In this document: piece after piece, positions 24,350 through 31,370 of the stretch | Position numbering within the stretch: position 1 is the stretch's first letter | How the letters are laid out: each line of letters begins with the position of its first letter | NCBI GenBank assembly: GCA_041743485.1 | Contig: JBGTMR010000125.1 | Location: 1-33,242, forward strand | Reading direction: 5' to 3' | Source: JANDLT01 sp041743485 | GTDB lineage: Bacteria > Acidobacteriota > Blastocatellia > Pyrinomonadales > Pyrinomonadaceae | DNA length: 33,242 bases | Translations under genes and position numbers: made by a program | Notes under the pieces: generated by a model | What the model saw: only the letters and a program-made list of their open reading frames with translations | Told to the model about the DNA's origin: nothing | The model's database searches: none

Positions 24350-24520
24350 CGAAAGAGTTTAGCAACTCTCCTTTGATTGAGCCACCACCCGATCTGCGGC
24401 GAGTTGGCGAATTATACATCTTCGTCGGAGAATGTGTTTTAACTATTCCCTCTGATTTCTAAACGACTCTTCAGCACCAAATTGTCCGACTTAAAATGTG
24501 GTCAAGAGTTTAGAGCCATA

Positions 24521-25015
24521 ATGAACATACTCATCGCCGGTGTCGGTAATCTGTTGCGTGCGGATGACGGTTTCGGGATTCGTGTTTTACGACTTGTGGC
24601 GGAGAGCGACAGGCTGCCGGAGGGAGTGACCATCTACGAAGCGGGCATCGCCGGCATCGCGCTCGTGCAAGAATTGATGGACGGCTACGACGCGCTGATT
24701 ATCATCGATGCGATTGAGCGAGCGGCGCAACCGGGAACGCTGTTCGTCGTCGAACCGTTGCCGCCCGCGCCCGGAGGGTTGAACGGTTTGGACGTGCATC
24801 AGTCGCTTGTTGACGCGCATTACGCCGATCCGTCGAAAGCTTTGCTGCTGGCGCGTGCGCTCAATGTTTGTCCGCCGCAAGTCTTTATCGTCGGTTGTCA
24901 GCCGGAGTGCTGCGACGAAGCGGTCGAGCTATTAACGCCGTCGGTTGAACGCGCCGTGCCGCTTGCGGCGGAACGAGTGATTGAGTTGGCGCGTGAGTTA
25001 GCGAATGCCGGATGA
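24521..25015 (+). CDS. HupD/HyaD-type [NiFe]-hydrogenase maturation protease
   Basis: 164 aa from the ATG at 24521; a TTG at 24482 is in frame but the MNILIAGVGNLLRADDGFG start is the family norm. The endopeptidase trims the C-terminal tail of the hydrogenase large subunit after nickel insertion. Nickel-sensing ligands line up with HybD: Asp16 in LLRADDGFG, Asp63 in IIIDAIERAAQPG, His93 in LDVHQSL. Length and fold are normal. It is on the opposite strand from the hydrogenase structural genes about 6 kb away, and is followed 9 bp later by an ABC permease gene, probably co-transcribed. It looks like the catalytically intact protease of this locus, in contrast to the homologue at 30337-30840. 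Confidence 0.92.
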   Translation: MNILIAGVGNLLRADDGFGIRVLRLVAESDRLPEGVTIYEAGIAGIALVQELMDGYDALIIIDAIERAAQPGTLFVVEPLPPAPGGLNGLDVHQSLVDAHYADPSKALLLARALNVCPPQVFIVGCQPECCDEAVELLTPSVERAVPLAAERVIELARELANAG

Positions 25016-25024
25016 GATGAGTTG

Positions 25025-26008
25025 ATGAGAATAGGCAGACTTCCCCGTTTGAGTTTCTTCGTCAGGCGTATGGCGCAGTCGGCGTTGCTGATCGTCGTGC
25101 TCATCTGTCTCAATTTCTTGCTGATTCATCTCGCGCCGGGAGACCCTGTTTACCTACTCGCGGGACAGAGCGGCGACGCGGCGTACTATGAGTTCATACG
25201 CCACAAGTTCGGCTTAGACCAACCGCTCGTGACGCAACTCGGTATCTACCTATCGAACGTCGCGCGTGGCGACTTGGGTTTCTCGCTTGGATTCCAACAA
25301 CCCGTGTCGGCAGTCATCTTGAGCCGCGTTCCGGCGACATTATTATTGATGGGTAGCGCGCTCGTCGTCTCGGCGGTGGCGGGCGTGTGGCTCGGCGTGC
25401 GCGCGGCACAGAAGCAAGGCTCAACCGTTGACCGCGCCATCGTCGCAGGCTCGGTCATCTCCGATTCAATACCTTCGTTTTGTCTCGGACAAGCGGCGTT
25501 GCTCGTGTTCTCGCTCTGGTTGAACCTGTTTCCGGCGCAAGGGTTTGCGGACGCGGGCGCGAATCTTTCGGGACTGGACTACTGGCTCGATGTTGTGAGT
25601 CATCTCGTCTTGCCCGCGACGACGCTCGCCATCGTGCAGATAGCAGTCACAATCAGGCTGACGCGCACGCAGATGATTTCAACCTTGAACGAAGATTATG
25701 TCAGGACGGCGCGGGCGAAAGGAGTGAGCGAAGGCGGCGTGCTGTATCGGCACGGATTGCGAAATGCCTTGCTTCCGATTGTGACGACGTTCGGCGGCGA
25801 AGTCGGAATGCTGTTGAGCGGAGCGGCGTTGATTGAAACGGTGTTCGCGTATCCCGGCATCGGAAGGTTACTGCTCGAAGCGGTGGCGATGCGCGATTAC
25901 CCTGTGCTGCTCGGTTTGATGCTGATGACCTCCGTGACGGTGGTGATAGCGAATTTGTTGACGGATTTATGTTACTCGCTGCTTGACCCGCGCATCGTAA
26001 CGCGCTGA
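25025..26008 (+). CDS. DppB/NikB-type ABC transporter permease
   Basis: 327 aa from the ATG at 25025 (a TTG three bases earlier is also in frame). Six membrane helices, with the characteristic N-terminal LLIHLAPGDPVYLLAGQSG, HKFGLDQPLVTQLGIYLSNV and ARGDLGFSL, and the EAA loop EDYVRTARAKGVSEGGVLYRH that docks onto the ATPase. Family substrates are di- and oligopeptides, nickel, or other small solutes. It starts right after a hydrogenase maturation protease gene, and its partner permease lies 428 bp downstream, so nickel supply to the hydrogenase is a tempting role. No ATPase gene is visible in the window, and sequence alone does not separate peptide from nickel transport. Confidence 0.9.
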   Translation: MRIGRLPRLSFFVRRMAQSALLIVVLICLNFLLIHLAPGDPVYLLAGQSGDAAYYEFIRHKFGLDQPLVTQLGIYLSNVARGDLGFSLGFQQPVSAVILSRVPATLLLMGSALVVSAVAGVWLGVRAAQKQGSTVDRAIVAGSVISDSIPSFCLGQAALLVFSLWLNLFPAQGFADAGANLSGLDYWLDVVSHLVLPATTLAIVQIAVTIRLTRTQMISTLNEDYVRTARAKGVSEGGVLYRHGLRNALLPIVTTFGGEVGMLLSGAALIETVFAYPGIGRLLLEAVAMRDYPVLLGLMLMTSVTVVIANLLTDLCYSLLDPRIVTR

Positions 26009-26111
26009 AGGATGTACGCAAATGGGGAGCGAGTGAACAAATGATAATTGTTCCCGTGTTGCTCCGGTCGTTGTTCAAAAGCTATTGTAGCCATATACAG
26101 GAGAACCCAAA

Positions 26112-26399
26112 ATGCAGACAGTGAGCATCGCAGATTTGAAAAAAAACCTGAGCGCGTACCTTGAACAAGTCAAAAACGGCGAGGAGCTAATCATCAAAGA
26201 TCGCAACCGCCCTGTCGCGCGATTGATGCCCTTAATGTCCGACGCAGACTTGGACGCTGAGGAAGCGGCTTTGGTCGCGGCAGGCTTGATGCGCTTGCCT
26301 CTTGAACCAAAGTCCGACGATTTCCTCAAACTACCTGCGCCGAACGTACCGATAGCGGCGATTCGCACGGTCATCAGAGCCGAACGCGATGAAGACTAA
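26112..26399 (+). CDS. Orphan Phd/YefM-type antitoxin
   Basis: 95 aa from an ATG with AGGAGA 9 nt upstream. The N-terminal half is the Phd/YefM/VapB fold that binds DNA: VSIADLKKNLSAYLEQVKNG, then EELIIKDRNRPVARLMPL. The C-terminal half (EEAALVAAGLMRLPLEP and on) would wrap a toxin. In typical modules a PIN-domain (VapC) or Doc/YoeB toxin gene follows at once; here only 36 bp separate it from the downstream permease gene and no toxin frame is visible on either side. It sits alone between two permease genes. It may be a relic of a toxin-antitoxin module or may have been kept as a local regulator. Confidence 0.85.
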   Translation: MQTVSIADLKKNLSAYLEQVKNGEELIIKDRNRPVARLMPLMSDADLDAEEAALVAAGLMRLPLEPKSDDFLKLPAPNVPIAAIRTVIRAERDED

Positions 26400-26435
26400 T
26401 CACAAAATCGTCGGGTTTTGCGATTCTCGACGTTG

Positions 26436-27254
26436 ATGCGTAATCACCCGTCAATCTTCCGGCGTAACAAATTCGCTTTTGCATGTTTGGTGACGCTTGC
26501 ACTGTTCGTGCTGGTTGCCGTTTTCGCCGACGCGCTCGCGCCGGTTGACCCTTTGAAAACATCTCCGGCGGCGTTGGAGTCTCCGTCATTCGCGCACCCG
26601 TTCGGCACGGACGATCTCGGCAGAGATGTGTTGAGCGGAGTCATTCACGGAGCCAGAACTTCAATCAGCATCGGCTTTATCGTCGCGGTTTTAAGCGGAT
26701 TCGTCGGGGTAACAATCGGGTTGGTCGCGGGTTACGCGGGCGGGTGGTTGGACGATGTGTTGATGCGCGTCACAGAGTTGTTTCTGATTCCGCCCCGCTT
26801 CTTTCTCGCGCTCGTTATCGTAGCGATTTTTGGCGCGTCGTTCACGAATATCATCATCGTCTTGAGCATCACGTTCTGGTCATCGTCGGCGCGCGTGATA
26901 CGAGCCGAGACGCTGGCGGTTAAGGAACGCGGCTTCATACTAGCGGCGCAGGCTCTGGGTTCAAGTTCGACGCGGATTCTGTGGCGGGAGATTCTGCCGA
27001 ACGTGATGCCGCTCGTCATCACGCAAACCGTTTTGCGAATCGGACATGTCATCTTCACGGAAGCCGCGCTTGAGTTTCTCGGACTTGGCGACGCGAACCG
27101 CATGAGTTGGGGCTATATGCTGCACAACGGGCAACACTTCATGCGCGATGCTTGGTGGATCGCTTTCTTTCCGATTGCGGCGATTACCTTGTTGCTGATC
27201 TCAATTAACGTCGTCGGCGAAGCACTCAACGATACGCTCAACCCGAAGTTGTGA
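26436..27254 (+). CDS. DppC/NikC-type ABC transporter permease
   Basis: 272 aa from the ATG at 26436; the frame extends to a TTG at 26418. The N-terminus has one helix (FACLVTLALFVLVAVFADAL) followed by HPFGTDDLGRDVLSGVIHGA, the signature of the DppC/OppC/NikC family. Five further helices include GFVGVTIGLVAGYAGGWLDD, and the EAA loop is ERGFILAAQALGSSSTRILW. It pairs with the DppB-type permease upstream as a heterodimer; the antitoxin gene interrupts the two. Convergent with the solute-binding-protein gene, 19 bp away, with no obvious terminator. An ATP-binding subunit is not in this window. Confidence 0.9.
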   Translation: MRNHPSIFRRNKFAFACLVTLALFVLVAVFADALAPVDPLKTSPAALESPSFAHPFGTDDLGRDVLSGVIHGARTSISIGFIVAVLSGFVGVTIGLVAGYAGGWLDDVLMRVTELFLIPPRFFLALVIVAIFGASFTNIIIVLSITFWSSSARVIRAETLAVKERGFILAAQALGSSSTRILWREILPNVMPLVITQTVLRIGHVIFTEAALEFLGLGDANRMSWGYMLHNGQHFMRDAWWIAFFPIAAITLLLISINVVGEALNDTLNPKL

Positions 27255-27273
27255 TATGCATCACACGCGGGCG

Positions 27274-28998
27274 TCAGGCTTGCCGCGCTCTAACTTTTCG
27301 CCACCACAGCACGGCGACACTTAACAAGACGACGCCGAGCGCAATCCATAAAACTCGTCTGCGCCCGTTCGTTGAACCTCCCGCGTTTCGCTCGCCTTCC
27401 GCCCACCACGCATCTTGCGCGAAATAGATGTTGGATTTCGCGCTCCAACCGTACATGCCGCGAAGTCCCGCTTTGTAAGCCGCGTTGCCCCGCGATTCAT
27501 AAAGCCAGAAGTACGGCAGTTCTTTCGTCACGATGTCTTGCATCTCGAAATAAATTTTCGCGCGCTGTTCTTTGTCGAGCGTCGAAGATGCGCGGGCGAA
27601 GAGGTCATCAACCTGCGGGTTGCGGTAAAGCGCGCCGTTGGAAAAAGGAATCGCGCCGATGTTGGATGAAACCAGCGTGCGCTTCACGCCGATGTCGGGG
27701 TCTGCGCCGTTCTCGAACGAACTGAAAGCGAGGTCGAAATCTTTGCGGATATAAACCGCTTCGACCATCGCGTTGAACTCTAACAACTGCAAGTCAACCG
27801 CGATTCCTATTTCGCCCAACTGCTCACGCAATACCTCCGCGACTTTGGCGGAGCCTCCCGCGTAGAGCAGACGCAAATGAAACCGCGTGTTGTCCGCCTG
27901 TCGTTTATAGCCCGCTTCGTCAAGCAGTCGTTCGGCAAGCTGCAAGTCGCGTGCGTACTTCGTGGCGTTCGGGTTAAAAGCCCATTCTAATTTTTGCGAA
28001 ACAGGGCTGAATGTCGGAATGCCTTCGCCGAACAGCACGCGCTCGACGATAAAATTTCGATCAATCGTGTGTGCGATTGCCCGGCGGACGAGCAGATTTG
28101 AAAGCGCGATGTTCGTCAGATTAGGAACAAGAGTTTCAACCGTCGCGTAGCCTTCGCGCCCTTTGTCGGTGATACGGAAATCCGCGCGGTTCTGCCATCG
28201 CCGCAAATCGAGCGGCGCGGCGTTGAGGAGGTAATCAACTTCGCCGTTCTCGAATGCAATCGCCGCCGACGCGCTGCTTGGCGTGACCTTGAACACCACG
28301 CGGTCGAGATAAGGCTTGCCCAATTTGTGATAATTCGGATTGCGTTTGAGGCGGACGCTATCGCCTTTCATCCACTCATCGAACATAAACGCGCCGCTGC
28401 CGACGGGTTTGACGTTGTAAGGATTCGTCAGCGGGTCGGTGTTCGCGTAAAGATGCTTCGGCATGACGGGCGCGTTCGTCACGTCTATCAACTGCAAAAA
28501 GGCGGCGTAAGGTTGGTTGAACTCGAAGACGACGGTGTGAGCGTCGGGCGTCAAGATGGTTTGGAGTTTGTCGCCGATAGTTGTGCGCGTGCGCGAATGG
28601 AATTTCAATAACAATTCTTCAAACGTGAATTTAACGTCTTCGGATGTGAGCGGCGCGCCGTCGTGGAATGTCGCGTTTGGAGCGAGATGAAACGTATAGC
28701 GCAAGCCATCGGGCGAGACCTCCCAACTCGTCGCCAAGTCAGGCACGGGATCGAGGTTGAAATCATGCGCGACTAAGCCGCTGAAGATTGAAGCGGTGAT
28801 TTGATGCACGCCGCCTTGAGTGGTAATCGCCGGATTCAAGCCCGCCGGGTCTGCGCTAATTGAAACGACGAGTGTGCCGCCGCGACGCGGTTGCTCGTTT
28901 TGCGCGAATGCAGTTGAAAGAAAGATCAACGCGACGACAATGGTGGAGAGAAGCGAGCGGGCGACGCGGGCAAGTTTGGTGTGTGACTGTGAAATCAA
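27274..28998 (-). CDS. ABC transporter solute-binding protein (SBP family 5) with C-terminal membrane anchor
   Basis: 574 aa from a TTG at 28998. The open frame runs further up to 29181, but that part overlaps the upstream gene and looks like shadow sequence; no in-frame ATG precedes the signal peptide (SLLSTIVVALIFLSTAFAQ). The body is a DppA/OppA/NikA-type protein: RRGGTLVVSISADPAGLNPA, LATSWEVSPDGLRYTFHLAP, ATFHDGAPLTSEDVKFTFEE and RRAIAHTIDRNFIVE. Unusually it ends with a second membrane helix (VLWIALGVVLLSVAVLWW) and a basic tail, so it is anchored rather than free. Convergent with the DppC-type permease; the three transporter pieces lie in two opposed operons. The start is 17 nt past the previous stop, suggesting coupling to the hydrogenase operon. 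Peptide or nickel are both possible substrates. Confidence 0.85.
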   Translation of the reverse strand: MISQSHTKLARVARSLLSTIVVALIFLSTAFAQNEQPRRGGTLVVSISADPAGLNPAITTQGGVHQITASIFSGLVAHDFNLDPVPDLATSWEVSPDGLRYTFHLAPNATFHDGAPLTSEDVKFTFEELLLKFHSRTRTTIGDKLQTILTPDAHTVVFEFNQPYAAFLQLIDVTNAPVMPKHLYANTDPLTNPYNVKPVGSGAFMFDEWMKGDSVRLKRNPNYHKLGKPYLDRVVFKVTPSSASAAIAFENGEVDYLLNAAPLDLRRWQNRADFRITDKGREGYATVETLVPNLTNIALSNLLVRRAIAHTIDRNFIVERVLFGEGIPTFSPVSQKLEWAFNPNATKYARDLQLAERLLDEAGYKRQADNTRFHLRLLYAGGSAKVAEVLREQLGEIGIAVDLQLLEFNAMVEAVYIRKDFDLAFSSFENGADPDIGVKRTLVSSNIGAIPFSNGALYRNPQVDDLFARASSTLDKEQRAKIYFEMQDIVTKELPYFWLYESRGNAAYKAGLRGMYGWSAKSNIYFAQDAWWAEGERNAGGSTNGRRRVLWIALGVVLLSVAVLWWRKVRARQA

Positions 28999-29015
28999 AG
29001 GATGAGTGAAACGGT

Positions 29016-29429
29016 CTATGCGTGTTGATGATTGTGCGTTGCTTTGCACGGCGCGCCGTCTCCGCTGTGGCAATCGCAATCGGGGTCGCTGCATTCGTAA
29101 TGACCTTGTTGTAGCATTCCCTCGAACTCGTCGGCGAAGCGTCGCCCGCCTTCGTGCTTGCCTTGTTCGGTCAGTTCCCACTTGTCCGCACTCACGATTG
29201 ACACGAGTTTGTTTTCTACAAGTTGCTGCAAATTGCTTTCGAGCAATGACACGGGCGCGTTGAGAAACTTACGCAGTTCGGCGATTGAGAGTTGCGAGCC
29301 GAAGCCTTCGCCTTGCATCCAGAACATCACTTGCAAAATCTCGTCTTGCCAGTAGAGCGGCGGACGGGTTTCGTCGGGAAAGGGGTTGTTCAAATCGTCG
29401 TTGCTCATAACTTCGCTCTCGTCAGTCAT
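29016..29429 (-). CDS. Winged-helix-like hydrogenase-cluster protein with Cys/His-rich tail
   Basis: 137 aa. I do not recognise a named family. Residues 25-105 look like a winged helix: YWQDEILQVMFWMQGEGFG, SIAELRKFLNAPVSLLESNL, QLVENKLVSIVSADKWELTE. The tail holds ten potential metal ligands in 28 residues: C113, C118, C120, H121, C128, and H110, H132, H134, H136, in CSDPDCDCHSGDGAPC then THNHQHA. Its ATG overlaps the stop of the Rieske gene as ATGA, so it is translated with the hydrogenase genes. Likely roles are a metal (nickel, zinc or Fe-S) responsive regulator or a nickel-storage/assembly factor. This is inference from composition and context. Confidence 0.75.
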   Translation of the reverse strand: MTDESEVMSNDDLNNPFPDETRPPLYWQDEILQVMFWMQGEGFGSQLSIAELRKFLNAPVSLLESNLQQLVENKLVSIVSADKWELTEQGKHEGGRRFADEFEGMLQQGHYECSDPDCDCHSGDGAPCKATHNHQHA

Positions 29430-30337
29430 ACGTTCGCCGGGGTTGCGTCCCTCAGCAAAGCGACTTTGATGACTCCGTTTTCAACTGCGAGCGGCAAGAG
29501 TTCGAGCCGCAATTCGGGGTCATTCAAGCACTGCCCTTGACGACGCAAATCGAATTGATAGCCGTGCCACGCGCAAATCAATGTTGTGCCTTCTACCATA
29601 CTTTTGTCGAGCGGCAAGGCTTGATGCGGGCAGCGATTGTAGAAGGCGTGCAGCGTTCCCGCCGCGTTGCAGATGACCAAACTGATGTCGCCCGCTTCGA
29701 CGAAGCGCAGCGAATTTGGCGGTACGTCGTCCACGCGCATTATCGGTAATTTGATTCCCGTCGGTTTTGCGCCGCCCGTTTGTGGCATCGCCGGTTGACG
29801 CGAAATTTGAATCAGATTCTGCGGCTTAATCGCCGCAATCGTGTCTTCGTATTGCACGTCGAGCAGGTCGGGCGTGAAGGTCGCCAGTGCCTGTTCGATT
29901 TCGCGTTTGAGCGTTGCCGTCGAGACGTTCGCGCTTGCCGCGCTGCCGCTTAAACGTAAGTGTGCGATGCCGTCCGTGAGGCTGATGAGTTCCGCGTCGG
30001 CTCCGTAAGCCTTGAGGTTTTGGCGCGCGGCGGCGAGTCCTTGATTGATGCGCGTCTCCAAGTCTTGCGGCATCAAGCCGTGAATCATCAGAATCGCGCT
30101 GACGTGTTCATCGGCGCACAATCCGTTCATCAATTCCGCGCCGTCCGCGTGGTTGCCGATTAACTCGAACGTGCGATGCAACGCCGCGTGATGAAGGTCA
30201 ACGACGGCGAAGACGATTTCGCGTACACGCTCACGAATCTCCGTGTCGGGATGTTGCTCGATGGCTTCGAGCAATTCGTTCAAACGCTCGACGGGCGCGG
30301 GCGTTTCCGCTTCGGTTGTGGTTTCGTTGACGCTCAT
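29426..30337 (-). CDS. hhyE: NifU-like/Rieske fusion protein, hydrogenase electron-transfer partner
   Basis: 303 aa from the ATG at 30337 (the TTG at 30340 only extends the frame). The N-terminal part is helical. Residues about 115-165 align with the NifU C-terminal domain (GIAHLRLSGSAASANVSTAT), but the CxxC that holds the Fe-S cluster in NifU is Ala-Ser-Ala here. Residues about 195-295 are a Rieske [2Fe-2S] domain with RCPHQALPLD and ICAWHGYQFD, i.e. the complete C-x-H and C-x2-H ligands. Rieske proteins encoded beside group 1h/2a hydrogenases (HhyE, HucE in mycobacteria) are thought to pass electrons from H2 oxidation to the respiratory chain. Stop of the previous gene and this start share a base (TGATG), so translation is coupled. 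Confidence 0.85.
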   Translation of the reverse strand: MSVNETTTEAETPAPVERLNELLEAIEQHPDTEIRERVREIVFAVVDLHHAALHRTFELIGNHADGAELMNGLCADEHVSAILMIHGLMPQDLETRINQGLAAARQNLKAYGADAELISLTDGIAHLRLSGSAASANVSTATLKREIEQALATFTPDLLDVQYEDTIAAIKPQNLIQISRQPAMPQTGGAKPTGIKLPIMRVDDVPPNSLRFVEAGDISLVICNAAGTLHAFYNRCPHQALPLDKSMVEGTTLICAWHGYQFDLRRQGQCLNDPELRLELLPLAVENGVIKVALLRDATPANV

Positions 30338-30840
30338 CAATTAACAAAGGTTTCGGCGAACGGCTGCGTTGCTTTCTGTCGAACGATGTCGGCAAATTCG
30401 TCAAAGCGCGCGGCGACAGTCGGGCTGCACTCGAAGCCGATGTCGCTCTCGACGGGTTCGATTTCGATAATCTCAACTTCGTCCGGCAGCATCTCGAATT
30501 GTTGGAGAATCAGCAGCAGGTTATCGAGGCTGATGATTCCCGTGACGGATTCCGCGACGCTGTTCTGCACCGTCTCCGGGTCGAGTTCCGGGAAATCCCA
30601 CGCATAGGTTTGCAGCGTTCCCGGCACGCGCCCGCGTTCGGCGGCTGAGACGAAAATCACGCGGCTGTACTTACCCGGCTCGTCTTGAAACCATTGATAG
30701 ACCGCAATCGCGCCGAAGCTCAAATTCTCAAGTTCGATGTTTTCGTCCCATTCCAATTCCTTGAGGTGCGCGAGTAGGACTTGCCCGAAGGACAAGTCTT
30801 TCAAGTTGGGATGACCGACACCGGCGATTAAGACTTTCAC
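30337..30840 (-). CDS. Degenerate hydrogenase maturation protease homologue
   Basis: 167 aa from a GTG at 30840, with GGAG 8 nt upstream; an ATG at 30879 is also in frame. The fold is that of HupD/HyaD: KVLIAGVGHPNLKDLSFG, VIFVSAAERGRVPGTLQ, and a matching C-terminal half. Compared with the intact protease at 24521-25015 the metal ligands are mostly gone: the Asp of IIIDAIER is Ser (FVSAAERG), and the LDVHQS His segment reads GIISLDN. Only an Asp at position 15 remains. It is therefore unlikely to cleave as HybD does, and may be a nickel-free chaperone or docking factor for the large subunit. Coupled to the Rieske gene (TGATG) in the same operon. Confidence 0.78.
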   Translation of the reverse strand: MKVLIAGVGHPNLKDLSFGQVLLAHLKELEWDENIELENLSFGAIAVYQWFQDEPGKYSRVIFVSAAERGRVPGTLQTYAWDFPELDPETVQNSVAESVTGIISLDNLLLILQQFEMLPDEVEIIEIEPVESDIGFECSPTVAARFDEFADIVRQKATQPFAETFVN

Positions 30841-30908
30841 AGCGAACGCTCCGACGTGAATGATGTCGTCACTAATCACGCTCCTTGATGATCGCTTCAG
30901 ATAACGAC

Positions 30909-31331
30909 CTAACTTAGTGCGTCGGTTGGGTAACGCTGCCGATTGCTACCGACGATGCTTTGGGCAAGCACTCCCCACACAATAACCTGCCCCACCGCAT
31001 ACCACCCGACGGGCAACAAAATGTTTAACGGCGACACCGACCAAGCACGCTCAGCATAAGGCATCTCGCTTACCCACGACGTGGCAACAATGTAGGTGAC
31101 TGCAACATAATGAGCTGCCAGCATGACAAGACAAACCACCTTTGTCATGGGCAATTTTAAGTCGCTAAACAAGAAGCCGAACACAGGAAAAACCAGCAAA
31201 CCCAAACCATATGGCGCGGCTCCAGCGAAGGTAAAACTCGGACCATGACCACCGCCGGATGTGAGTAGGGCGAGGAAAAGGTAGATGACTGAGAAGCCGA
31301 TGCCTAGCGATGTCAGCAGAAACCTTTTCAT
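30909..31331 (-). CDS. Small four-helix membrane protein of unknown function
   Basis: 140 aa from the ATG at 31331 (MKRFLLTSLG); the ATG at 31346 is also possible. Four hydrophobic segments at about residues 5-25 (FSVIYLFLALLTSG), 35-55 (GAAPYGLGLLVFPVFGFLF), 65-85 (TKVVCLVMLAAHYVAVTYIV) and 105-130 (ILLPVGWYAVGQVIVWGVLA). I do not recognise the family and see no cofactor motif; H73 in the third helix is the one polar residue of note. It lies between the hydrogenase large subunit gene, 39 bp downstream of its stop, and the protease-like gene, so it could be a membrane tether. This is weakly supported. Its style differs from the hydrogenase genes, so a stray insertion is possible too. Confidence 0.7.
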   Translation of the reverse strand: MKRFLLTSLGIGFSVIYLFLALLTSGGGHGPSFTFAGAAPYGLGLLVFPVFGFLFSDLKLPMTKVVCLVMLAAHYVAVTYIVATSWVSEMPYAERAWSVSPLNILLPVGWYAVGQVIVWGVLAQSIVGSNRQRYPTDALS

Positions 31332-31370
31332 AGTTTTCACCTGCATTAGGCGAAGCCATCCGACCCTTAC

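Larger units (their letters stand above)
23619..24389 (-). mobile_element. IS1-family insertion sequence, both ends present, transposase decayed
   Basis: Terminal inverted repeats are visible: GGTAATGGCTCAATCATAGG from 23619 and, inverted, CTTTGATTGAGCCACCACC ending at 24389. About 20 of 24 positions match. The 771-bp length is what IS1-family elements have. InsA and InsB reading frames lie between, on the minus strand. No 8-9 bp target duplication is seen (ATTTACAT on the left, CGATCTGC on the right), so one flank was probably rearranged. Confidence 0.85.

Noticed and set aside
24390..24520. Continuation of the IS6 transposase N-terminal half to the right of IS1
   Set aside because: Translation of the minus strand gives no IS6-like sequence, so the missing half is not here.
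26071..26099. Promoter for the antitoxin gene (TTGTTC, 17 bp, TATACA)
   Set aside because: Matches to consensus are weak, and the transcript start would fall in or after the Shine-Dalgarno sequence.
28999..29181. N-terminal extension of the solute-binding protein
   Set aside because: It overlaps the end of the Cys/His-tail gene, is Arg-rich shadow sequence, and precedes an obvious signal peptide.
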